Positions 45,254-54,385 of a DNA stretch of 64,000 nucleotides are shown here, one piece after another; within the stretch, counting starts at the first letter, position 1, and each line of letters opens with the position of its first letter. The notes under the pieces are model-generated. The model was not told where the DNA came from. It searched no databases and saw only the letters and a list, made by a program, of their open reading frames with translations. Source of the stretch: Fonsecaea monophora (taxonomy: Eukaryota; Ascomycota; Eurotiomycetes; Chaetothyriales; Herpotrichiellaceae); assembly GCF_001642475.1 (NCBI RefSeq), contig NW_019174028.1:53272-117271 (forward strand), written 5' to 3'. A program made the position numbers and the translations under genes.

Positions 45254-46486
45254 TCACAAAATGACTCTCTTTGCCTCTTTCGGATGGCTCTCAACCGGAC
45301 AATAAGGACATTTGAATTTGGCACCTTTGCTGATCCTTTGCAATGATTCTTGAGCAATGACGTGGCAACAAGGCAGCATCATCGGAGGGTTCTGATCCGT
45401 GGTCTGTTCCTTTGATACCGGACACACGAAGATCGAATGGAATTGGTAGGAAGGGGGAAGAGGTGTTTCGACAGGAAGTTCATTTTCCGACGTCCATTCT
45501 GTCCGTTTCTGCTTCTGGATCGTCTGCAGTTTGTGCAGTATTGGTAAGGCGATTGCTCCAGCAGTAGCTGCTATGTACAACGGTGAATCGGCGGATAGCT
45601 CGAGGAGTGAACAGAATTCACGTGTGAAAGAGGTTGCGACTTCATCCCACGTCGTAGAATTATCGAATCTGAGGCTGTATGGTGATTCCTCCAAATTGGA
45701 GCAAAAAGGTATGGCACCCATCAGCTGCTGTATCTCGATAAGGTATCGACCACGGAAAGACTGGAATTCCCTTTGCGCATATTGAAGTGCACGAATCGGT
45801 GCTTCGAAACTGTACTGATCTCCATCTCGACGGTCCAAGAAGAGACTGACAAATTGTAATCTGCAGAGTTCGAATTCCAGATTACTGCCACGAGCTTCCA
45901 GTGCTGCCGCGTTGCTCCTAGCCCAGTCGATGGCAGGCTGTAAATTGTGGTGGTCCTTGAGTTCACTCAAGATGTGGTACATGTTCAAAAACTGCTCCTG
46001 CATGCTCTCTTCCGCTTCCTTGTCCAGGCCCAAGGGGTGATCCATTGATACATCCTGTCCTAAATGGGCCGCTATCTCCTGTTGCGCCTGCTGCCTCTCA
46101 AGCGCCTCAGAATGAAGGGCCGACGCCACATCGAACAACCCTTCTCGAAGCAAATGCAGGTAGATTGCTCGGTTGATCAGAGCTGGGTGTGAGGACAGAG
46201 CGTCAACCTCACTGCTCGGCACCTTGTCCTTGAATGCCTTGTCCAGAGCTCTCGTATATTTGTTGTGTAGTCCATGTGTGTCCTTCAACCCCGAGAAGAT
46301 GCCGTCGAATGATGTCTTGACTGGATTCTGTAGTTTTGCCAGAGTAATCTGTCTCGATGTAGGGTCTTCGGCTATGGTGTTCCTCGCCCTCTGAAGGGCT
46401 TTGATGATGTCGTCAACATGGCCAGTCGTCCTTGACAGCCTGCTGTTATTCCACACTTTCTCGTGCTCTTTCTGAATATTATCCAT
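45254..46486 (-). CDS. rmd5: GID/CTLH ubiquitin ligase RING subunit Rmd5/Gid2
   Basis: A catalytic subunit of the GID (CTLH) E3 ligase, which in yeast degrades gluconeogenic enzymes when glucose returns. It is single-exon, 410 residues, starting at ATG 46486. The CTLH/CRA region covers about residues 110-310 (LINRAIYLHLLREGLFDVA, LQPAIDWARSNAAALE, LEFELCRLQFVSLF). The degenerate RING at the C-terminus reads CPVSKEQ, then LPCCHVIAQESLQRI and CPYC (about 352-400), with the incomplete first metal-binding pair usual for Rmd5. This C-terminal pattern separates it from the sister subunit Fyv10/Gid9. It is divergent from an STB6-like gene over 542 bp. Confidence 0.92.
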   Translation of the reverse strand: MDNIQKEHEKVWNNSRLSRTTGHVDDIIKALQRARNTIAEDPTSRQITLAKLQNPVKTSFDGIFSGLKDTHGLHNKYTRALDKAFKDKVPSSEVDALSSHPALINRAIYLHLLREGLFDVASALHSEALERQQAQQEIAAHLGQDVSMDHPLGLDKEAEESMQEQFLNMYHILSELKDHHNLQPAIDWARSNAAALEARGSNLEFELCRLQFVSLFLDRRDGDQYSFEAPIRALQYAQREFQSFRGRYLIEIQQLMGAIPFCSNLEESPYSLRFDNSTTWDEVATSFTREFCSLLELSADSPLYIAATAGAIALPILHKLQTIQKQKRTEWTSENELPVETPLPPSYQFHSIFVCPVSKEQTTDQNPPMMLPCCHVIAQESLQRISKGAKFKCPYCPVESHPKEAKRVIL

Positions 46487-47028
46487 GGTGGGCCACCCTC
46501 ATGAGTTGTGTTTGCGTTTCTTGGGCTATAAGTTGAGCGTGGCTTGTACCATCGTCGCCAATTCTTGTCCGAGTTCTGGTAGAAGATCGCTGGACAGAAG
46601 GTATCGACTAGAAGGCATATAGATACAGACCGGAGGCAGGGGATGGTTGTGTCTTCGAGGAAGCGCAGGTGACTTCGCCCACATTAACAAGCTTAGATGA
46701 AGTGGGCGGGTTCCGATGTGGTAGATCCCTGATAAGTGGGTGGGCGGCATGGGCGGGCACGCGGGCTGGCGGTCAGGCGGGCGTGGGCGGTTTCTCTTTG
46801 GGTGGCAATATCCGCCGCCAACCAACCATCAACTTGCAACAACTGCCTCCTCTCAAGGCAACTCCGTATTGTTGGATCAATTAGTCCAACAGTCCCTGCC
46901 TCGACGTTTTATCTGCATAACCTCTCTCTTATGCGAGGTGAGAGTTCCCGAAGCCCTTATGGTTGGATAATGTTACCAGCTTAGTGCCTCGCACTGTACG
47001 AGGTTCTCGGTACTGACCGCCGACCACA
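46487..47028. promoter_or_regulatory. shared divergent promoter, rmd5 / STB6-like
   Basis: A 542-bp gap between divergent start codons. A G-rich stretch with repeated GGGCGG-type words lies at about 46737-46796. No specific factor site is assigned. Confidence 0.45.
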
Positions 47029-49572
47029 ATGTCATTCGTGGGAGCTGGGTTTCTCACCCCATACCATCATTCCAATTCCTTTGCCGGATCGCCAAAGGAT
47101 AGGCCTGTTAAATCTAGCCCAAAAGATGAATATAAGCCTCAGAAGTCAAATGCCATCGACACGTCGAGTCCCACGTCCAGCGGAGGCACTCAAGGACGAG
47201 CAGGCCCAAATCGAAAGCGCCTTGTTTTCGCCGATCCCGTCGCCTTTCGCTACCTTGAAGAAGACCCTGCGACTGATTCTATAGAACGATGGAGGCGTCT
47301 GGAAGGGTACGAGATGTATGTGGTCGAGCAATGGGCCTGCTCGAGAAGTCATCCGACCTTCATTATTTGTACCTACACCGGCGACCCTTCGCACTCAATC
47401 CTGGTGAACGTCCTTGCTGTACCCAGTGACGAGAGCACATGGTCTCCGAGATTACAGATCTATTTCCAAGCAGTCTCTCAATATCATGCAAAAGAGAAAG
47501 ACACGCCTTTAGGCGCGCTCATGGTCACCAACTTGAGTGGATTTCCATCAGCTCTGACCGTGATCCCCGTCCCAGATGGCGATGTTAGGAAACATCGAGA
47601 CGATTTCATTGTCAACGAGGACCTCAAACGCATGGGCTGCTCAGGGAGAGCCGGAATCAACTTGCAGCCACCTCAATCCTCTACCATTGCCAAATTCCAC
47701 CACCTCTACCGGACAAGTGAGACCGTACCACTATATCAGTCGGTCATGGAACTGGTCCGGACATGCCAAATCGCCTTGGTCATGTACGACAAACTACAAC
47801 CGACATATGCGGATGGTTTACTTTGCGATGTGACCGAGCAAGCGATCAATGAGTGGTGGACAGACATTGGCACCTATTTCTATAATGTCGAACCGAACGA
47901 CGGTATTCTGGGGCCAACCACTGTGGCAGCTCTCCTTGGGCTTCTTATTGGAGCTTATAATCGGCTCAAAGCCTTTGGATCCCCTGTGGGGAAGGACGTC
48001 TTAGACACCGTCTCGATGAAACGGGCCATCGGCCATTTCCAGAGAGGCCAGAAGATGGAAAAGTCTCGACGACTTGACCGAGAGACTCTCGATCGGCTTC
48101 ACAGAGCTACGGCCAAAAATGCCAGCGGTGAAGGCTGGACGGTACCAAAGGCAGTCAAATCCACTGTTGCCGAGCTTAGTGGTAAAGGCGGGGAGATGGT
48201 CATGGGTATCGTAGGAGGTCGGGACAAAGCCGGTATCTCAGAAGCCGAAACCCTGGACATCGAACGTTTCGCTCAGCTCGTTACCGGTCCCAAGATGAAG
48301 TGGCTCTGGCAAGGGAAACCCCTCAAATCGGGCGACCCGTTCGCCTGGCCAACCGGCGATGTTGATCTTAAAGGCAGAGTCTTTTGTACTGATGACCAAG
48401 GCAATTTCCTATGGACAGGCAATCAACATGACTCTGTGTCAGATGTAAACGCCCTCGAGCGGACAGATACGACATACACGAATCAATCGGACACCAAGTC
48501 CGGCCGACACCGTTTGCGAGGAGCTGTTGGAGGCCTGAAAAGCTATAATCATCGTTATCAGAAAGAAGTTGACGAGGCCCAGGATTGGGTTGAAAATGCC
48601 GCGACTAGAAACACCCCTCGAGATCATATGCTGAGAACGGCAACTGAGATCGCTCATCCATCTGAACCTCGTGCATTTGATATGCCCTTGGTTAACGCTG
48701 AACCGGTTTCGCCTCATACCGAACGGCGTCAACCCCTACGCCGAACTCAGACGACCACTGAGAAGAAGATCCCATCACACAGAGAGCAACTACGACCCGC
48801 ATTGCCAGGCGACTCGCCCAGGAAGAAGAAAGTCGAGGCCCAGTTGGCTGATCTACGCAATGAGTTCAAAGCGGACATCTACCGCAAATTCTCTGCTGCT
48901 GTGCCATATAAAGGTCTCAGTAGTCGGGTGCTGCGACGGACGCAGAGCAATGTTCAACTGACTGGTCATACCATCGACAGCCCCCGGCAAAACCGGATTA
49001 ACCGACGCGTTTCCTTCAGCGTCGTAGAAAGTGCAGTTCTGGACACAGGCACAAACCTTTTGGAGGAAGGCATTGTGAAGGGCAAAATCGAGGGAGACCT
49101 TACCAATGCCCTAGCCGAACGTGACGCCCTGGCGGCCTCTGCCCAAAAGAAGGCTAAACGTATCCAACACATTCAGCAAGGTCTGATCCCGTACACAGAA
49201 AGCCGAGTGGTCCATGTGGAGAGTTTGGATCGGATCGCGCACCAACATCTCGAAGAACTCAATGAGCTGTACTATCATCGCCTTGAAGAATATCAGACTC
49301 TACAGGCTACCTCGTCTGACCTTGTATCGCAAGAGAAGACAGCTTTGACAGAGAGCTTTCGACGCATGGAAATGTTAGGAGCCAAAATGGATTATGAATT
49401 GGACAGCTTGCAGAGTCGACTGCAAGAGGTGGAGGATGCAGTGGATGACTTTGAGAGGAATGTACTGCTGATCGAATCGCGGGCAAGGGAGTTGAACGGA
49501 GAAAACGAAGGGCTGTCTGCAAATTCGTCCTGGATTGCACGGGTGCTGAACTTTTTGGGACCAAAGAAGTAA
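47029..49572 (+). CDS. STB6/STB2-like Sin3-binding protein
   Basis: It resembles the yeast Sin3-binding proteins Stb2/Stb6, implicated in Sin3-Rpd3 histone deacetylase function. It is single-exon, 847 residues, starting at ATG 47029 (MSFVGAGF). The conserved N-terminal domain spans about residues 60-230: FADPVAFRYLEEDP, EGYEMYVVEQWACSR, ICTYTGDPSHSILVNVLAVP, and FPSALTVIPVPDGD. A second helical region around NDGILGPTTVAALLGLLIGAYNRL (about 290-313) is followed by a basic disordered stretch, and a C-terminal coiled coil occupies about 690-830. The upstream reading frame offers no better start. Nuclear function is inferred from the family. Confidence 0.88.
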   Translation: MSFVGAGFLTPYHHSNSFAGSPKDRPVKSSPKDEYKPQKSNAIDTSSPTSSGGTQGRAGPNRKRLVFADPVAFRYLEEDPATDSIERWRRLEGYEMYVVEQWACSRSHPTFIICTYTGDPSHSILVNVLAVPSDESTWSPRLQIYFQAVSQYHAKEKDTPLGALMVTNLSGFPSALTVIPVPDGDVRKHRDDFIVNEDLKRMGCSGRAGINLQPPQSSTIAKFHHLYRTSETVPLYQSVMELVRTCQIALVMYDKLQPTYADGLLCDVTEQAINEWWTDIGTYFYNVEPNDGILGPTTVAALLGLLIGAYNRLKAFGSPVGKDVLDTVSMKRAIGHFQRGQKMEKSRRLDRETLDRLHRATAKNASGEGWTVPKAVKSTVAELSGKGGEMVMGIVGGRDKAGISEAETLDIERFAQLVTGPKMKWLWQGKPLKSGDPFAWPTGDVDLKGRVFCTDDQGNFLWTGNQHDSVSDVNALERTDTTYTNQSDTKSGRHRLRGAVGGLKSYNHRYQKEVDEAQDWVENAATRNTPRDHMLRTATEIAHPSEPRAFDMPLVNAEPVSPHTERRQPLRRTQTTTEKKIPSHREQLRPALPGDSPRKKKVEAQLADLRNEFKADIYRKFSAAVPYKGLSSRVLRRTQSNVQLTGHTIDSPRQNRINRRVSFSVVESAVLDTGTNLLEEGIVKGKIEGDLTNALAERDALAASAQKKAKRIQHIQQGLIPYTESRVVHVESLDRIAHQHLEELNELYYHRLEEYQTLQATSSDLVSQEKTALTESFRRMEMLGAKMDYELDSLQSRLQEVEDAVDDFERNVLLIESRARELNGENEGLSANSSWIARVLNFLGPKK

Positions 49573-49996
49573 TGGGACAATATTATTGCGAGGTATAAGG
49601 AAAGGGCTTCTCTCTGCAGATTAGCGAGGCGTATGGGAAGTCTAAAAGTTGGTCGAATCGGGCCTTGATATAGCGATCGCGAACTAAATAGTCCCAAAGT
49701 GTAGGATGTGAAGATTTGATGCTCTGCTCGATTTTGACTGTGCCATCTCTCCATTTCCTTGCCAGATCCCTACCCAAACAGGACTGTTCTGTGCCGATTC
49801 TATTGTAGAATCCGACTGAAATACTGTACACAATTTTTCCAACCCTGCGAATCCATCATGGTACCTTGATCTAGACTCGTAGATCCATGATGGCTGCGAT
49901 GAAAAAGGTATAGAACCCCGTCCAGAGCCGAGCCATGTGCTCTTGGATTATGACCATCGACTGAGATGATGGAAGAACCTGATAACTCTTTCGCGG
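49573..49996. other. convergent intergenic tract
   Basis: It holds the 3' untranslated regions of the STB6-like gene and tim10. No additional gene seen. Confidence 0.6.
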
Positions 49997-50397
49997 TTAC
50001 ATTCCAAACATACCTCCACCACCGCCTCCTCCTCCTTGTCTCATGGCGGCCTCCCCCTGCATCTTTTCTGACACTTTCATGTTGACTTCGAAGAACTTCG
50101 CTACACAGCGATCAAGACAGACACTCTCGGCTTTGTTGAGGTCGCCTTCGCGGTAGTCGGCCGGTATGCACTTCTTCAGGCAGGATTGCGTTAATCTGGG
50201 AGTGGTCAATGCGCTATCCATCAGAGGGAGGTGTCCGGAAGGCTCCTCAAAGAGGTTGAAAGAGATACAGCCCGGCCACGAAGGTTGTGTAGGTACCTGT
50301 TGAACATGTCTGAGACCATCTCAACTTCATTTTCAGCGGCTGCGATCTTTTCTGCGGACGTCGGTTGAGGCCGGCCGCCACCAAAGAGAAAGGACAT
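49997..50397 (-). CDS. tim10: mitochondrial import chaperone Tim10
   Basis: A small TIM protein of the intermembrane space that, with Tim9, escorts hydrophobic carrier proteins to the inner membrane. The model is complement(join(49997..50195, 50297..50397)), 99 residues, with a 101-nt intron (GTACCT/CAG). The spliced N-terminus is MSFLFGGGRPQP. The twin CX3C motifs are C39-LKK-C43 and C60-LDR-C64, separated by 16 residues, as the fold requires for two disulfides. The C-terminus is Gly-rich (GGGGGGGGMFGM). The second exon alone is open further upstream, so the splice is needed for the proper start. It is head to head with the mitochondrial lysyl-tRNA synthetase gene. Confidence 0.95.
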
Positions 50398-50683
50398 GTT
50401 TGTAAGCGATAGCTCCTTTTCTTCGGGGGAGTTCTTTTCGAGGGAAGAGCAGGTGATGTTTGTTTCTAAAAGATCTGGATAATAGTGTCAAATGCACGAA
50501 GCATATGAAATGTAGCAATGAAAGTTGCGTGGCTCGGAGACGCACGCGAACCGCGAGGCGAAGTTTTCCCGAAGCTTAGGCGAACCATTTATTTTTCAAT
50601 CGTTGGATTCCCGCGACCGCAGCTACGAAACAAGTCGTCTGTGTATCCAAGTGCAAGGTCATTTTCCTGTTTCATGTAGCTTC
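50398..50683. promoter_or_regulatory. shared divergent promoter, tim10 / mitochondrial LysRS
   Basis: Only 286 bp separate the two start codons, and both products are imported into mitochondria. No TATA box was noted. Confidence 0.5.
50674..50679 (+). promoter_or_regulatory. start-stop element ATGTAG just before the LysRS start
   Basis: ATG is followed at once by TAG, four bases before the ATG at 50684. It sits in a small tandem duplication (TTCATGTAG then TTCATGTAC). Minimal start-stop ORFs can lower downstream initiation; an effect here is inferred. Confidence 0.4.
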
Positions 50684-52874
50684 ATGTACGGGAGGTCGAC
50701 GTGGCGAGCATGGCGTTCGACTCGTCGGCCAACAAGAGGAAGGTATGTCTTTGCCTACAATTCCTTTCCTTCACTCCCCTCCCGCCTAAATGACGAGACA
50801 CCAAGAAGAACCGCTGCGAGTGATGCTGGCTTCAGCTGGCTTGTGATCAAACTTCTCCAATGATTGTCTGACCTTGGCGAAAAGCACTGGGATAATCGTG
50901 CTCTTGACATTACCACTTGAAAAGCCACTGACACTCTGTGTTCAGTGTTCCTGAAGCTGCCACTGGGGATTCCCTCTCAACCACATTCCTCCTCAGAAGT
51001 GCGCGTCTGCAGACACCGCCATGGATCTCGCGAGCATACTTCTCGACGGGAGCATCGAACCTAAGCACCCGCGGCGCCTCGAAACTGGGAAGCCAGCATG
51101 CGACCAAAGAGGTAGAAGAGCGGCTGCAAGAACTCCAGAGTTCTACCATCACACTCTACCCGCGGTATCAACATACTCCTCAGGCGCGAAGCTTGCGAAC
51201 ACTGCAGGAGTACGTGGATACCAATGCTGGGGATGATGGTGCGATGGTTCCTGGTGACACGACAGAAGGCAAGGCTTGAACAACTGGGGAAGCAAAAGAC
51301 GCAAAGAGTTCTGACGGAAAAATCAGTGTCTGGGAGAGTGACCTCCATCCGGCTGAGCGGTTCGAAATTGGCATTCGTTGATATCACCGAGGATCAGACC
51401 AAGCTACAAGTCATGATGTCTCACTCATCACTCGAAGACACCGGCATAACCTTGACCGACTTCAAGTATTTTTGCCGGCTGTTAAGAAGAGGTGACTATA
51501 TTTGTGAGTCTTCATGCGTACATGCCGTGAGAATTAGCCCCGTTAACGTATAGGTAAGCGCTGAAGGGAGTTCGACCGTACAAGGCCAAGAATGGTCAGG
51601 TCTCTATCCGGGCTGCTGCTATGCCCATAATTCTATCGCCTTGCCTCCAACGATTTCCAGTTGAGCATCGAGGGCTCGCAACGACGGAACTTGCAGAGTC
51701 TAACTTTCAACCTCGACATGTGGAAATGCAGACGGATCCCGAGATAATAGAGACCATGAAGGCCCGAGCTACACTCATACGGACAATGAGACAGTTCTTT
51801 GAGTCACGGGAATTTGTTGAAGTGTCCACTCCTATTCTGTCCGCCGCCGCGGGTGGTGCAACAGCGAAACCATTTGAGACCAAGGCAATGGAGTTTCCTC
51901 ACCGGAAATTGAGCCTGCGGATTGCTCCAGAGCTCTGGTTGAAAAGGCTCATTGTCGGTGGGCTGGATAAGGTTTTTGAGATTGGACCTTCTTTTCGAAA
52001 CGAAGGCCTCGACAAGACACACAATCCCGAGTTCACGACCTGCGAGTTCTACGCCGTCCGCCATGATCTGCGCCAACTGATGGACATGACCATGCGGCTC
52101 GTGATTGACATTCACCAGGCTATCAGCGCTCTTCCCTATCGATTTGCGAATGTACCCGCACACCTCCTCGATTCTATTTGTGGTCCTTACGAGGAGCTTG
52201 ACTTCATCCCTTCTCTCAACTCTGCCCTGGGGACCGATCTTCCCAATCTGTCCTCGCCGTCGGCTTACTCTGAGCTCCTTGAACTTTTTCGTTCTCGCAG
52301 TCTGCCCCTTCCCAGCAATCCCACCGTCCCTCGACTTGTCGACAAGCTTTCATCACTGTACCTCGAGCCGAACTCCTTACGGAAACCACTCTGGATCACA
52401 AATATCCCCGAGTGCCTGTCACCTTTGGCGAAATCTTACATCCATCCCACTGCACCCAATGATCAACCCGTTGCTGCACGCGCAGAGTTGTTCATGGCAG
52501 GCAAGGAAGTCGTGAACTGTTACGAGGAAGAAAATTCGCCTTTTGAGCAAAGGAGAAAGTTCATGGAACAACAGAAATATGGCAGCCTTAAATCCCGCCC
52601 ACAAGCGAAATCAATCGAGAACGGAATAACACCAGATGAAAATTTGGAAGGTGACGAAGAGGCGATGAAAGTTGATGAAGACTACCTACGGGCGCTGGAA
52701 TGGGGACTTCCGCCCACGGGTGGATGGGGGTGTGGGATTGATAGGTTGGTGATGCTTTTCACGGGAAAAGAGAGGATCGGAGATGTTCTCAGCTTTGGCA
52801 ATCTGAGGGCCGTCACAAGGAGCACAGAAGGGGACAGCAACACGGCAGTCGGAGGAAGCAAGTCTGATCAATGA
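50684..52874 (+). CDS. msk1: mitochondrial lysyl-tRNA synthetase (Msk1 type)
   Basis: A class II aminoacyl-tRNA synthetase charging mitochondrial tRNA-Lys. The model is join(50684..50742, 50946..51209, 51274..51503, 51559..52874), 622 residues; all phases agree. Exon 1 (MYGRSTWRAWRSTRRPTRG) is Arg-rich with no acid, a classic matrix-targeting presequence; exon 2 has no ATG of its own in this frame, so an upstream exon is required. The OB-fold anticodon-binding domain begins at VSGRVTSIRLSGSKLAF (about 126). The third intron ends in AAG and restores GDYISLKGVRPYKAKNGQVSIRA. Motif 2 is FRNEGLDKTHNPEFTTCEFY (about 330-350) and motif 3 is GWGCGIDRLVMLF (about 573-585). The second intron (51210-51273) ends in an AAG acceptor and is the least certain splice. 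Confidence 0.9.
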
Positions 52875-53503
52875 GGTGAGGTCAAACCAACAGGCGAGCT
52901 GCTACCTCCCCCCGAGACCGTCACCTGAGGGATGACTTGGACGATACCCCAAGACGAGGAGATCAGCCCAGAAAAGGGAGTGTCTTGTACGATTAAACAG
53001 CACAAATGCCCGAATCAACGATTTTCAAAGATTGTATCTTTCAAAAGCTGTAGACCATGCCATCGTCAAGATATATTGGGTCAGTCCAAGATGGACCAGG
53101 CATCGATGATCCAATCATGCAGCAAAGACAGTGATTTAGTGGAAGCAGCTCCGTCGTTTGCAGCAGCCAGCAGGAAAAAAATCCCAGCGCAGCCTCGAGA
53201 TTGTCGCTTGAATATGAGTGCTTCACAGGCTACCGAATCCCACCAGTATCTCCCCCTTTTTGCAGCGCAGCCTTGCCCTAAAAAATCCCATCCATTCCAT
53301 TCCCGACTGGATACGATATGCATACCTACCGGTCGCCAGGCATGGATAGACGACGATAGACATCCCCGTAGCATCGCTATCCTTATCCATGACCATGTCC
53401 AAGTTGATAACCCATAAGTACCGAGTACGAGTAACATACGAGTAAGCACCGTCGGTAGCCAAGCCGCGTGGAGGATGAAGGATGAAAGGCTGAACCACAG
53501 CAC

Positions 53504-53525
53504 TGCTCTGCTCTGCTCTGCTCTC
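53504..53525. repeat. TGCTC pentamer tandem, about four copies
   Basis: A perfect tandem of the pentamer, seen directly. Confidence 0.85.
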
Positions 53526-53654
53526 CCTCCATCCCTCCCTTCCCATCGTACATTGTCGACGCGCGTGGAATCTCGTGGGAACGTAAGTGTGTAACTTTGT
53601 AAAAAGAAACTTCGTTAATTTCATATCTTCATCGTGGCATGCGATCCGTCGTTA

Positions 53655-53657
<3 letters not shown>

Positions 53658-53689
<32 letters not shown>
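53658..53689. repeat. (GATT)8 tetranucleotide microsatellite
   Basis: Eight perfect GATT copies in a row, a likely length-variable marker. Confidence 0.95.
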
Positions 53690-53693
<4 letters not shown>

Positions 53694-53888
53694 GAATCAT
53701 CCCGTCCTCGGATCACTCCAGGTCGGTCAGCACCGTATTCTGTTTTTTTTTTTCTGGGTCCATGTTCTCAAAATTCTGGTGGATTGAAGTGAATAATGGC
53801 TGGCGGGAGAAAAGATGAGTGAGAAACATAAAAGAGGACAAAGCAAAGAAAAATGTGGGCTGGAATATTGCGGTGTCATGTAGGTAGG

Positions 53889-53908
53889 TACGTACGTACG
53901 TACGTACG
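53889..53908. repeat. (TACG)5 tetranucleotide microsatellite
   Basis: Five perfect TACG copies, directly preceded by two TAGG copies at 53881-53888. The tandem is self-complementary. Confidence 0.95.
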
Positions 53909-54385
53909 TCTTGTCGTGTTGGTACACATGTTGTGATCGTGTCTCATAATATGATTTGTGTATCGTAAGATCGGACGTAGTCTCGAGGTCAGCACGCGCT
54001 CAGCACGGCTTTCTTTGCAAATAGGCTTGCGACGGGCCAGTTCTTTTTTCCATCGTGACGAATGCCCGTTTCGAGCAGTCTGGGGACGAAATGCGGCAGC
54101 TAGAGAGAGAGAAAAAAAAAACAACCGGGCAAAAAAAAGGTGAGAAATAAAAAAGCATGTCGTTGGCATCAGCTCTCGGAATCGATCGAGCTTCTTAGTG
54201 AGGGGGGCTCTTTGGTGTTAGAGCTGTGTGATAATTTGTTAGTTTGTAAAGCTCGTTGAGCTCCCGCTCGATGTTCCTCCTCTAACGGTTGTTATCTATT
54301 AAGTCGTTTTCGAGGTTCTCATGGTGGCTCGTCATGGTCGGTGACAAAACGACTAATGATAGGGTGGTATGAGTTGAGTCGAGTC

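Larger units (their letters stand above)
52875..54385. other. gene-free tract with simple repeats, 1.5 kb
   Basis: It lies between convergent genes. It holds three microsatellites listed separately, plus T-rich and A-rich runs (near 53741 and 54111). No supported gene. Confidence 0.55.

Noticed and set aside
53081..53503. 140-codon minus-strand frame
   Set aside because: It sits in the repeat-bearing convergent gap, has no family resemblance, and overlaps plus-strand frames of the same quality.
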